DNA from: Chrysochromulina tobinii
Taxonomy: Eukaryota > Haptophyta > Prymnesiales > Chrysochromulinaceae
DNA length: 18,245 nt
Direction: 5' to 3'
NCBI GenBank assembly: GCA_001275005.1
Contig: JWZX01002615.1
Coordinates: 1 to 18,245, forward strand
The notes beneath the pieces are model-generated. The model did not search any database, was not told the DNA's origin, and saw only the letters and a list, made by a program, of their open reading frames with translations. A program made the position numbers and the translations under genes. Below, piece by piece: positions 7,447-15,980 of the stretch. Every line of letters begins with the position of its first letter. Position 1 is the stretch's first letter.

Positions 7447-10038
7447 CTAACCAGCATTTGACTTCTGTCCGTCCGAGTTGATGGCCAACGTCACGCGCCG
7501 TTCGAGAGCGGCATAATATTGAGCGTATCGCGTATACATCGACTGTCCGACTGCCTTTCGCGCCGCTTGTCCCGCTCCCGATGATTGGGCCAGCCCCGCA
7601 TTGGTTGCAGCAATCTGGGTCATCTGCCCCGCCGCCTGCCCCGACCCCCGTGCGTCAATTGGAGTCATCGGACCACGACCAAGAGCTCGGTCGATGGCAT
7701 GAAAGTCCGATGGCCTCCGATGGTCGATGGCCTCCGCCTCCGGCGTCACCGATGCAAACCCGTGCTCGCCGCGCACGAGCCGGTCGTACTGATGGACCAG
7801 TGGGGAAGGTGTGCCGTCTGCAATTGGTACCAAGTCAGCTTCAGGCACCCCTCTGATGCAGCGCGAGTGGGCTTGGACCGCATCGAGGTGCGACGCCCTA
7901 TTGTACGGGTTGGGTGGTGCACCCATCGACTGCAGCCAGCCGAGCACCGCGGGCGCGTTATGGGCATGCCACACATGCGCGTCTGGCGCTTTGAACGTGG
8001 ACTTGTGGATGTCGATCAGCGAGCCGCGGCTGCCGTTGCCGATGAGGCGAACGCTCAGATTGTGCCGCTGCACGAGCACGTGGAGGATCGCCTCGGGCCG
8101 CTCGGCCTTGCCGCGCACCCAAGTATGGCAATAGGACGCGGCCATTCCCCACAGGGAGTGCGGCGCCCAGTGCGGCGCGCGAGTGGCGGACGATGCTTCA
8201 TGCACGCGGCGGCTCGAAGGCGATCTCGACGGCGATCTCGAGGGCGAGGTCGAGGGGGAGGGCGAGGGGGAGGTCGAGGGGAAGGTGGGGTGAAAGGGGG
8301 GGCCAACACGAACAGCCGCGTCCTCGTTGGCCCATCGAGCGCGAGGCCTCTCGTCGACGACGTCTCTGCCCTCGTCGTCGCCGTCGTCGTCGTTGTCAGC
8401 GGGCAGCAGCCAAAGCGGCGGGAAGAAGATGGTAAGATCCATGTTGTACCGTTCTTCGAAGAAGGACCGCGGGTCGTTGAGCGAAGTGCGAAAGCGGTCG
8501 TACAGCAGCGCCGTGCTCGCATGCGCACGGCTGATCAGACGGCCTAGCAGGCTGATCTCCGCAGGCAACGGCAGGACGTCGGGTCCCGAAATGGTCATTA
8601 CCCAAGGGAACTTTTTCCACACGCCGCTGGTGGCGGCGAACGAATGAAGCTCGCCACACAAGTAGCCCAGGTTCATCTTGGTGTGCAGCAGCATGCGCAG
8701 CCCGGCGGTAGCGCCGCCGCCGCCATGCAGCGGCGACGGCGGCGGCGGCGACGCCTGCTCAAACCAAGCGTACCATCGAAGCCATCGGAGGAGGCTCGAG
8801 GTCTGGACGTTGGGATTCGTTGAGACGAGGAGAAGGGACGCGCGCTGCACCATCCAGTGCTGTGCGCTCATGCCGAGCACGTGCGCGCTCGCGGCGAACT
8901 CGGACGCCGCCTGGCGATAACAGTGCATCATCAGCAGCCCCCCCGGAGCGGAGCTCATGTCGCCGTCCTCAGAGCCGAGGGCGGTGGCAGCCGCCGGCGT
9001 CGGCTGCGCTCGCCCCACAGCGTCCCGTCCTCCAGCGCGCCGCCACGACGTGCCGACCGTTGCGGGATGGCGCGCCACGTGAGTATCGAGAGCTCGATCC
9101 GCCGCCTCCGCGCACAGCAACTCGCCCGACGGTAGGATGGCGGCTGTGAGCCCTGCGTACGAAGTCACTCGCGGGATCGGGCGGCGCAGATTCGCCGTCT
9201 CGGCGCTGACGTTGAACCCGCTGCCCGAGGGCCCGCGGAGTGCGCAGTGCGCCTCGGCCGCCGGCTGCGCTCGCACCGCTCTCAAGCTCCCACCGACAGC
9301 CCACCAGCGAGCGGTGTCATGGGTGGAGCACACGTGCCGAGTAGATTTGGACTTCGTCAACTGGACGTTTGAGGTGCATCGGCGCGTCTCGTTGGAGGAG
9401 GTGCACACGCTTGTGTTCCACGCGGGCCAGCGCGTCTCGTGCAGCCGGTGCAGCGTCCACAAGTCACCGTCTGCTCGCTCGTCGAGGATGACGGCAAACT
9501 CGGCGGTGGTGCGCACCTTGCCACGCAGCTGGAGGCTCCGCAGCGCACTGAGCAGGTCAAACGAATCGATGGAGTTCAGCATCGCAGTCCGCGACATGTG
9601 CGCAGTGCTCGACGCCCTAACGGTCGCACAGTTTCCAAAGTAGCGTCGGCACGTGGCGTACGAGGTGCCTCGGCGAAGCCACGAGCGCCACTGCGATGTC
9701 TTCCACGCGTCTTGGCTCCACACGTACATGTCCGCGTCAGGGATGGAGTCGCCATCCAGCAGCCCGCCGCAGTGCACGCGAAAGCGTTGCTGCGATTCGT
9801 TTGCTCGACCTCTAAGATGCTCGCAGTCGACGGCGTGGCTAACGATGAGGGCTGCAGTTGCCGTAGCGCCGTTCGATGCGAAGCAATTGACGCCATCAGT
9901 GCTGCCGTCCCCGATGACCACGACTGACCGTTGGCCGACGCGCGCCGCTACGCGGCTGAGCAGCGAAAGCGGCGCACGCCCGGGCACGGCGTCGAATGGC
10001 GTGATGAGCGACGCGCAGCTTGGTTGGGAACTTTGCAT
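7447..10038 (-). CDS. 863-aa protein with glycosyltransferase-like central domain, 5' end uncertain
   Basis: A single uninterrupted frame from ATG 10038 to the stop at 7447. Residues 368-545 are the best conserved-looking part: LLMMHCYRQAASEFA, LLLVSTNPNVQTSSLLRWL, HTKMNLGYLCGELHSF (452-467), WVMTISGPDVLPLP (479-492) and RYNMDLTIFFP (530-540). This pattern resembles GT-A-like proteins of algae in which a HPDV-type motif follows a NTKxNxGY segment; the placement is from memory and tentative. Residues 35-120 (VVVIGDGSTDGVNCFASNGA, DADMYVWSQDAW) may be a separate fold that I cannot name. Residues 585-610 are a Ser/Pro/Arg repeat, and 545-575 are acidic. No signal peptide is seen at this ATG. A second frame just upstream reads VLLVDLHLDGDLVTDDAKF after a strong 3' splice-like sequence (pyrimidine-rich, CACAG at 10089-10085), so an upstream exon or a frame error near 10010-10040 is possible. 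Sugar substrate unknown. Confidence 0.8.
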   Translation of the reverse strand: MQSSQPSCASLITPFDAVPGRAPLSLLSRVAARVGQRSVVVIGDGSTDGVNCFASNGATATAALIVSHAVDCEHLRGRANESQQRFRVHCGGLLDGDSIPDADMYVWSQDAWKTSQWRSWLRRGTSYATCRRYFGNCATVRASSTAHMSRTAMLNSIDSFDLLSALRSLQLRGKVRTTAEFAVILDERADGDLWTLHRLHETRWPAWNTSVCTSSNETRRCTSNVQLTKSKSTRHVCSTHDTARWWAVGGSLRAVRAQPAAEAHCALRGPSGSGFNVSAETANLRRPIPRVTSYAGLTAAILPSGELLCAEAADRALDTHVARHPATVGTSWRRAGGRDAVGRAQPTPAAATALGSEDGDMSSAPGGLLMMHCYRQAASEFAASAHVLGMSAQHWMVQRASLLLVSTNPNVQTSSLLRWLRWYAWFEQASPPPPSPLHGGGGATAGLRMLLHTKMNLGYLCGELHSFAATSGVWKKFPWVMTISGPDVLPLPAEISLLGRLISRAHASTALLYDRFRTSLNDPRSFFEERYNMDLTIFFPPLWLLPADNDDDGDDEGRDVVDERPRARWANEDAAVRVGPPFHPTFPSTSPSPSPSTSPSRSPSRSPSSRRVHEASSATRAPHWAPHSLWGMAASYCHTWVRGKAERPEAILHVLVQRHNLSVRLIGNGSRGSLIDIHKSTFKAPDAHVWHAHNAPAVLGWLQSMGAPPNPYNRASHLDAVQAHSRCIRGVPEADLVPIADGTPSPLVHQYDRLVRGEHGFASVTPEAEAIDHRRPSDFHAIDRALGRGPMTPIDARGSGQAAGQMTQIAATNAGLAQSSGAGQAARKAVGQSMYTRYAQYYAALERRVTLAINSDGQKSNAG
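8219..8285 (-). repeat. Degenerate 6/12-bp repeat encoding a Ser-Pro-Arg linker
   Basis: GGCGATCTCGAxG, GGCGAGGTCGAGGGGGAG and related units alternate on the plus strand. The minus strand reads STSPSPSPSTSPS and RSPSRSPSS inside the 863-aa protein. The stretch probably encodes a disordered linker between its central and C-terminal parts. Confidence 0.75.
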
Positions 10039-10347
10039 CGTCGGTCACGAGGTCGCCGTCAAGGTGCAGGTCCACGAGCAAGACCTGTGACAAAGAGAAC
10101 AAAGAATCTGCTCGGAAAGTACAAAACGAGAGGCGTCAACGGTCGATGCATGCAGCGACGCTGCTGCGTCGGGACCGACGAAACCTCCTGGGTGGCTTGT
10201 TTTTCGGGCTTGAAATACATGAGCGATGCATGCAATCCCCAAACGCTAATTGCCGGCCCACTTAGCTGCTGTTGAAAAGCTCCAACACCTGCTCCCAACA
10301 TCACCATCCTTGAGACCACGCGCCGCTAGCCCTACCGCACCGCTAAG
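10039..10347. promoter_or_regulatory. Divergent intergenic region, probable bidirectional promoter
   Basis: This 309-base gap separates the minus-strand start at 10038 and the plus-strand start at 10348. It contains GATGCATGC twice (about 10144 and 10225) and A-rich tracts near 10090-10130. Part of it may instead belong to a 5' exon or intron of the minus-strand gene, because a pyrimidine-rich tract with CACAG at 10089-10085 looks like a 3' splice site on that strand. Confidence 0.45.
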
Positions 10348-11228
10348 ATGAACAATGGCCTACACACAGAGCGCGGCTATCTGGGCGTCTTCAGCACCTC
10401 CTCGTACCTCACGATCGGCGACATGTATGGCAAGAAGTCGACTCCCGATCCGCGTCTGCTGGGCAAGCAGTTCTCGCAGGCTGTGCCGAAGCAGGGCATT
10501 GCGGGCGCGCGGCCCAACAACTCGATGTTCGATCGCGAGCACAAATGGCTCTACGGCGGCGAAAAGTACGTCGACAAAACCATGTACATCAAGACCCAGC
10601 CGCCAGAAGGTCGTAAGAAGGGCTTCGGCTCTTCGGATGCGCACAAGCGCGACCAGTTCTCGCTCGACATCGAGGTGCGTGCGCGCCGCCGCGCTCCCGC
10701 TGCGCGCTTCCGCTGCGCACTCCCTCTGGGTAGACCCCGCCGGGGTACCCGAATCTGTGCTGACCGTTGCGCTGCCGTCGCCGCCGCCGTGCCCCGCAGA
10801 CGGAGAAATACCGCCAGACCATCCGGACAGAGATGGCATTCGCGGAAAAGTTCACGGCGCGTGCCGAGGCGAGCCTGACGGAGGAGGAAAAGGCGAGGAT
10901 GGCGGAGATCGAGGCGCACGGCACGGAGCGGCGGTGGACGCACGGCCCTGACTTCCTCTTCGACCTCGGCAAGGAGGCGACCGGCGGTGTCACGCCGTAC
11001 GAAATGAAGGACGCTCGCGAGACGTGGTACTCGAAGGAGCGCATCAAGAAGATCGACGGCGGGCAGGTGAATCGCGGCTCCGTCGTCCTTTCCTCGCATG
11101 CAGTCGGTGACAATCTGATCGGCTACTCAGACTGGTCCAAGCCCGAGTTTGCGCGCCTGCCGATCATCCGCGACAGCTTCTTCCGCAGCACCGGCGCACT
11201 ACGCGACCCGAACCCAAACAACATCTGA
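10348..11228 (+). CDS. CFAP96/C4orf47-like (UPF0602-type) cilia and flagella protein, 2 exons
   Basis: Exon 1 is 10348-10674 and exon 2 is 10800-11228; both are in phase 0 and give 251 aa with a TGA stop. The N-terminus YLGVFSTSSYLTIGDMYGKK resembles the start of CFAP96 (GLFxxxxYITVGDKY), and LYGGEKYVDKT followed by KKGFGSSDAHKRDQFS fits the next conserved part of that family. After the intron come TEKYRQTIRTEMAF, a Glu-rich helical segment, and SSHAVGDNLIGYSDW near the C-terminus. Known family members are axoneme or basal-body associated microtubule proteins without enzymatic activity. The protein is short and has no membrane segment or signal peptide. The gene model is firm (clean splice sites and continuous frame); the family assignment rests on the N-terminal third and is moderate. 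If right, the organism is flagellated. Confidence 0.82.
10675..10799 (+). other. Intron of the CFAP96-like gene
   Basis: A 125-base GT-AG intron, GAG|GTGCGT...CCCGCAG|ACG. CTGAC at 10760-10764 fits a branchpoint, with its A about 36 bases from the acceptor. It contains a GC-rich imperfect hairpin around GGTAGACCCCG and CGGGGTACC (about 10729-10750). Reading through it keeps an open frame for a while but gives Arg/Ala-rich sequence, which supports the splice call. Confidence 0.85.
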
Positions 11229-11866
11229 GGGGCTGCTCCTGCTGGCTGAGTGGGCGAGATCTAGCGAGATCTCCGTGCGCTCGGGGTTAGCCCCTGGGCG
11301 GTGGGCGCTGTTGGGCATGGAGAGATGCAGCATGGACCTTACATTGACCTTGGCCCAAGGATACGCACTGCGCGTGCACTGCACGGGCTGCTCTTCTGTG
11401 GGCGCTCGCGGATGGCGCCAAGCAACCTCTCCGCATCGTCTCCTGAGATCTGGCGGCTTTGAGACCTCGCGGCTTCGGTGAGGCTTCGTGGGTTCCCACA
11501 GGCTGCGCTTTCGGCATGCGAGTACTCATGCGCAGGTCACCGTTGCGATCTCTCTTCGTGTGGGTGCGTCCTATAATGTGCAGTGTCCGTTTCATGACGC
11601 ATGTCCTCTTGCCGTGTGAGTGTTGAGTTTTATTTGAACATTTTCTTAGGGATCCCCTGGGAGACAAGCTGGGAGACTTTGAAGGTGGCTGTGAGTGTGA
11701 CAACAGACACGCGGCTCAGAGTCGCCATTTGCTGAAGCTACAACACGACCAACATTTCATTCACACACATCACAACGACCCCACGTACACGCATGCACGT
11801 ACGACTACTAACACTTCAATACGTTCAGCGCAGGTCGCGCATGCAAAAGAGTTGCACAAAAGAGTT
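11229..11866 (+). promoter_or_regulatory. Intergenic region upstream of the AKR-PhyH-GT8 fusion
   Basis: 638 bases. Near the left end the direct repeat GCGAGATCT occurs twice (11252-11272). CTGGGAGACxxx is repeated at about 11656-11680. From about 11755 the sequence is CA/ACG-rich. The reading frame of the downstream gene is open back to 11729 but contains no ATG before 11867, so I treat that part as 5' UTR. TTCAGCGCAG at 11823-11832 could be a 3' splice site for a 5' UTR or upstream coding exon. No other gene is apparent. Confidence 0.5.
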
Positions 11867-14800
11867 ATGAAACGCAACGTAAACTCAAGCCAAGAGATGG
11901 TGCTGACTGCGACGATTGCTGAGGAGCTCGCTCCCGGCACAGTCATCCTGGCTGGCGGAGTGCGCATGCCCCGCCTTGGCGTCGGCACGGCCGGCAGAGC
12001 CGGGCTGGGACTCGCGGAATCTCTACGGCAAGGCGTGCGCTTGGTTGATACAGCCTCCATGTACAACAACGAGGAGTTGCTGGCGAATGCGTTTGCAGGT
12101 ATGCAGCGAAGCGAGCTATTCGTTGTGTCAAAGGCGTGGCCCTTTGCGAGCAGCGTGACCAAGAGCCGCAGCTTCAACTCTCCAACAAAGCCCTCAGGAG
12201 AGCTCATCGCTGACGTCACGCGGCACATCGCGGCGCTCAACACGAGCTACCTCGACTTGCTTCTGATCCATTGGCCGACGGCGGCGCTCAGAGAGCACTG
12301 GTCCGCGCTCATCGAGCTCAAGGCGAGAGGCCTGGTCCGCGCCATCGGCCTGTCGAATGCTGATGTGAAGCATGTGCAGCTGCTCGATGGCGCCGAGGAG
12401 CCGCCGGCGCTCGTGCAGACGGAGCTCGGGCTGATCCGCAAGGATGGCAGGATCCCTTTAGCGAGCCTCGAGCAGCTCGTGGAGCACTGCGGCCGTCGAG
12501 GCATTCGCTTGATGAGCCACTCGCCACTCAAGGCGGCGCTGCGTAACCGCAAGGCGCAGCAGTTCGCAAAGCAGCTCAACGTGAGCGTCGCAAGGCTGGC
12601 ACTGCGCTATGGCTTGGAGCGCGGGCTCGTGCAAATCTTCTCGAGCTCGAAGCCCGCCCACATTCTGGACAATCTGCGCGCGCTCTACGAGCCCACTCTG
12701 GGCGCCTCAATTCTCTCCGAGCTCGCGAGCTGGCGGCTGGCGGCTGGCGAGAAGATGCGGGCTCCGTCCGAGAGTCGCAGCGGTGCGAGGTGCAGAGTTC
12801 GCTGCCTCAGCTCCAGCGACACCTCCCGTGCACTGCGCTCTTCTTCGGTGCAGCTCTTCCCTGGCGAGGTGGACCCAGTGGCACTCGGCCCGCCTCGATG
12901 GGACTGGAGAGCAGACCTGCGCGCCGCCGCAGACGTCGAGGCGCTCCAGCCGTGGCAGCAGCCGCGCCAGAGCCTCCAGGCGGCGCTCGAGAGCCTCCGG
13001 CTCGGGGCACGCTCCGAAGGGCTCGCGCTCAGCGTGTCGGCGCAGCTCGAGGCAGCGCACGAAGTGGCGAACGAAGTTGCCGCGGCACATTCGCCCGAAG
13101 CATACCACAGCCTCGTCGCGCGCGTGGGAGCTCGCGCGCGGGCCCTGCTGTCGGACACGACGCGAACCACGAGGCTGATGCAGAAGCGGAAAGGGGCGGC
13201 AGCACAGCACGTGATCACACTTGGCGAGGGCTTCCACAACGTCGACGACTTCGCTGCGTTCGATGCAGGCCTGCATGCCGCCCTACTGCCGCTCTACCGC
13301 GACTTCATCGCTCCCCATGTCTCCCGTGCCGCGTTCCCTGAGCACACGGCGCTCTGGACGCTTCGAAGTCTTTTCATCTCTCGCAACGCGAACGACTTCG
13401 CAGCTCGTGGAGAGCCGCAGGAGGATGAGCGCACCAAGTCGCTCATGTGGCACTGGGACAACCTCAAGGGGGTGGCCAACCAGCAGACGTACAAGGCGAT
13501 CCTCTACTTGAATGACGTTGATCATCGCAACGGCTGCATGGTCGCGCTGCGGCACAACGTCACAGGTCTGCCGGTGCGGCTGGCGAGGCAGGATCCGGTG
13601 CTGTGGGGCGCTCGTCAATGGTCGGCAGTGCCCAAGGTCTGGCTTGCACAGCTAGCTGCCGATGCGTACGTGCCGCACTGCCTCAGCGGCCGCGCAGGCA
13701 CGCTCATCCTCTTCGACACCAACATCGTCCACCGAGGAAGCCGACCTGCCGCGGGGCTCTTTCGCGACTTCATTCTCTTCGAGTTTGGCCTCGAGCCGGA
13801 GCGCGCGGCGCGTCGAAAGATGCGAGCTGGCAGCACTTTGGACAAAGCAGTCAACCCTTTCAGACTGGCCATGAGCCAGCCGTCGGCCAGGCACGCCAAT
13901 CGGCACCTCGCAGACGTTGATACGAGCGCCAACACCAAGGTCGCGCAAATGACGCCGATGCCGATGCCAAAGCCTGAGAACAGGCATCGCGTCAATCCCA
14001 ACGAAAGGCCTCTGAAAGGGCTTCCAGAGCTCTGGAGCACGAAGGACCATCAGGCGCGAATCTTGGGGAGGTACCTCCGGAGGATTCGGAAGCATGTGCT
14101 CGCCATGGGCACGCGCGGCGCCGAACCCGACGTGAGCCAAGAGGCGTACGCCATGCTCTGGCACACGCAGGCGGTGGGCAAGGACTTGCTCGCGCATCCC
14201 GCATTCATCACGATGAAAGTGCTCATCGCCTCGATCCGCCGCGTGGACCCGCGCCGGGCCATCATCCTCATGGTGATCAGCGAGCATGCATCCCGAGATC
14301 CTCACATGCGCGCGCTCGCTGTGCGGTACGCGCCGCTACACTTTGTCCTCGTGCCGCTCGTGCGCAGCTGGACGATCGGCAATAACCGATGTGAGGCGCA
14401 AATCAACATGCGCCTCACCACCCTGGTTGAGATGGTCCGCAAGCACTCGGCCATCCTTGCTTCAGCGCTGGGCAAGCCCGAGGCAGAGGTCGCCTCCTGG
14501 GTCGCCGCCAACATCTCAGTGCGCAGGATGCGACACACCGAACAGTTCATCCCCTATTGGAACAGCCTGCAGTGGCTCTTTGACATGCTGCTCACGAAGC
14601 CCGAGTTGGCGGCCGCATTCAAGGACAAGAGCATCTATGGCGCGCTAGTGCGTCCGCTCGGCCAGCTCGTCATGCTCTCCAAGACGGGCGTATACAACCT
14701 GACAGCCTCCGGTCGCTTCACCCGCATCCTGTACCTGGATACGGACACCATCGCGCTTCGCCCCTTTGAGGAGCTTTGGCAGCTGCGCTTCGCCCCGGGG

Positions 14801-15517
14801 GAGTTCATCGCGGCCACCATGACGCTGTCCTCGCTAGGCTCCCAAAGCTTGCGTCGGCCACCCTTTCACGTGGAGGCCACGTGCGCCGCTGTGTCCCCCG
14901 ACGGCACCCTCCCCTGGCTCAAGAATAACACGCGGCCTGTCCAGTACAATGCGGGCGCCTTCCTCGTGCGGCCAGACTCCCAAGTGTCCGCGGCACTCAT
15001 GAGAGCGCTGCATGATAAGTACCTGTTGCAGCGCTGCGCCGGCGACCAGTCCTTGTTCAATACGTTCTTCCGCATCGTCACGCGCTGCATCGGCCATCTA
15101 TGGAACTGCTACGACCCCCTCGTCTTGGGTGCATATGACGTACCATGGGTGGCGGGGTCGCGGGGCAACGTGCAAGACCGCAACCGCGACGACATGCGCG
15201 ACGAGCGTGGGACACGCACTAAGTGCTTTGTGGAAGACCTCGACCCCACCCGCACGGTGAGTGAGGCGGCGCACGAGGCAGCGTACGAGAGAGCGATAGG
15301 CGCTGCGCACGCGCTGCGAAGCGCCCTGCTTCCGGCAGCGCTCGCGAGCGCCGCGGTGGGGCCGCCGCCCAACGAGACGCTCGGCCTGCCTGCACTGCTG
15401 CACTACATGGGAGGCAACAAGCCAAGCTTCCATCCCGCACGGCGCAGCCGCCACTTCTACTATTGGCTCTGGCATGCCCTCAAGGCCCGCTTCGAGCTCG
15501 ATGCTGGCGACGGCTAG
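11867..15517 (+). CDS. Three-domain enzyme: aldo-keto reductase, PhyH-like 2OG-Fe(II) dioxygenase, GT8-like glycosyltransferase
   Basis: A 1216-aa intronless frame. The first in-frame ATG is at 11867; a second at 11897 has better context (G at -3 and +4). Residues 25-290 are an aldo-keto reductase with the complete D-Y-K-H set: Asp61 and Tyr66 in DTASMYNNEE, Lys89 in VVSKAWP, His135 in LLIHWP. About 300-445 is an Ala/Arg-rich linker. Residues 450-645 are a phytanoyl-CoA-hydroxylase-like dioxygenase: HxD at His529/Asp531 in MWHWDN, distal His622 in FDTNIVHRG, and Arg633 eleven residues later for 2-oxoglutarate. Residues 720-1216 are a GT8-like glycosyltransferase: LYLDTDTIALRPFEELW (DxD at 958-960), QYNAGAFLVRPD, AGDQSLFN and the C-terminal HYMGGNKPSFHPA. 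All three active sites look intact, so one chain could reduce a carbonyl, hydroxylate and transfer a sugar. No signal peptide or membrane span is evident, which suggests a cytosolic enzyme. Substrates are unknown. A single ORF argues against chance adjacency; transcript proof is lacking. Confidence 0.92.
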   Translation: MKRNVNSSQEMVLTATIAEELAPGTVILAGGVRMPRLGVGTAGRAGLGLAESLRQGVRLVDTASMYNNEELLANAFAGMQRSELFVVSKAWPFASSVTKSRSFNSPTKPSGELIADVTRHIAALNTSYLDLLLIHWPTAALREHWSALIELKARGLVRAIGLSNADVKHVQLLDGAEEPPALVQTELGLIRKDGRIPLASLEQLVEHCGRRGIRLMSHSPLKAALRNRKAQQFAKQLNVSVARLALRYGLERGLVQIFSSSKPAHILDNLRALYEPTLGASILSELASWRLAAGEKMRAPSESRSGARCRVRCLSSSDTSRALRSSSVQLFPGEVDPVALGPPRWDWRADLRAAADVEALQPWQQPRQSLQAALESLRLGARSEGLALSVSAQLEAAHEVANEVAAAHSPEAYHSLVARVGARARALLSDTTRTTRLMQKRKGAAAQHVITLGEGFHNVDDFAAFDAGLHAALLPLYRDFIAPHVSRAAFPEHTALWTLRSLFISRNANDFAARGEPQEDERTKSLMWHWDNLKGVANQQTYKAILYLNDVDHRNGCMVALRHNVTGLPVRLARQDPVLWGARQWSAVPKVWLAQLAADAYVPHCLSGRAGTLILFDTNIVHRGSRPAAGLFRDFILFEFGLEPERAARRKMRAGSTLDKAVNPFRLAMSQPSARHANRHLADVDTSANTKVAQMTPMPMPKPENRHRVNPNERPLKGLPELWSTKDHQARILGRYLRRIRKHVLAMGTRGAEPDVSQEAYAMLWHTQAVGKDLLAHPAFITMKVLIASIRRVDPRRAIILMVISEHASRDPHMRALAVRYAPLHFVLVPLVRSWTIGNNRCEAQINMRLTTLVEMVRKHSAILASALGKPEAEVASWVAANISVRRMRHTEQFIPYWNSLQWLFDMLLTKPELAAAFKDKSIYGALVRPLGQLVMLSKTGVYNLTASGRFTRILYLDTDTIALRPFEELWQLRFAPGEFIAATMTLSSLGSQSLRRPPFHVEATCAAVSPDGTLPWLKNNTRPVQYNAGAFLVRPDSQVSAALMRALHDKYLLQRCAGDQSLFNTFFRIVTRCIGHLWNCYDPLVLGAYDVPWVAGSRGNVQDRNRDDMRDERGTRTKCFVEDLDPTRTVSEAAHEAAYERAIGAAHALRSALLPAALASAAVGPPPNETLGLPALLHYMGGNKPSFHPARRSRHFYYWLWHALKARFELDAGDG

Positions 15518-15980
15518 ATCGGCGCCGCTACAGAGCCGGCGCCTCGGCGTCCAACACGGCAGCTGTCTCAGCTGGTGGCGCGCTCGAGCCTCGAGAGGAA
15601 CTCGGAGAGATTCGCCTGAAGCTAGATGCGTATGGGGCTTCGGCTTTTTGCGTCCCCTGCAAGCACAGCCGAAGCACGTGCATGAAAACACCAAAGTCAC
15701 CGGTTTTGGGTCGGGGCAGGAGTGCCCGGGCACGTAGCGGGCACGTAGCGGGGGGGATGGTTTAGATTCCCTTCCCATTACCGCACTGGCAATCCCCTAT
15801 GGCGCTTTACCTGAAACGCCCCGCCCGCCCCGTTTTTACCGACGATTAGGGAGATGGGAGTGTCTGTGAGGGAACGGAAGTATAATAATACAAACAACGA
15901 AGAGTGGAGAGTGTCTCAGACACCGACGTGGTCTGTGTACTGTATTGCGCTCAAGAGCCTGCTGGTGTACTTCCGTTCCA
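15518..15980. other. Convergent intergenic region
   Basis: 463 bases between the stop of the fusion gene (TAG at 15515-15517) and the stop of the PHD gene on the minus strand. It holds GGGCACGTAGC twice in tandem (about 15727-15749), an AT-rich element TATAATAATACAAACAA near 15880, and the palindrome GTGTCTCAGACAC at 15911-15923. The AT-rich part could carry 3'-end processing signals for either gene. No credible ORF. Confidence 0.55.

Noticed and set aside
8452-8463. TTCTTCGAAGAA palindrome, like a heat-shock element
   Set aside because: It lies within coding sequence (FFEER region) of the 863-aa gene, and a 12-base palindrome from common codons is expected by chance.
7585-8547. Plus-strand open frame of 320 codons
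   Set aside because: It is antisense to the 863-aa gene, has Arg/Gly-rich composition and no recognisable domain.
9889-9912. GDGSTDG read as a GDSL-hydrolase block or a GT2 DDGSTDG motif
   Set aside because: The Ser is misplaced for the GDSL block, the first Asp of the GT2 motif is Gly, and no other blocks of either family follow at the usual spacing.
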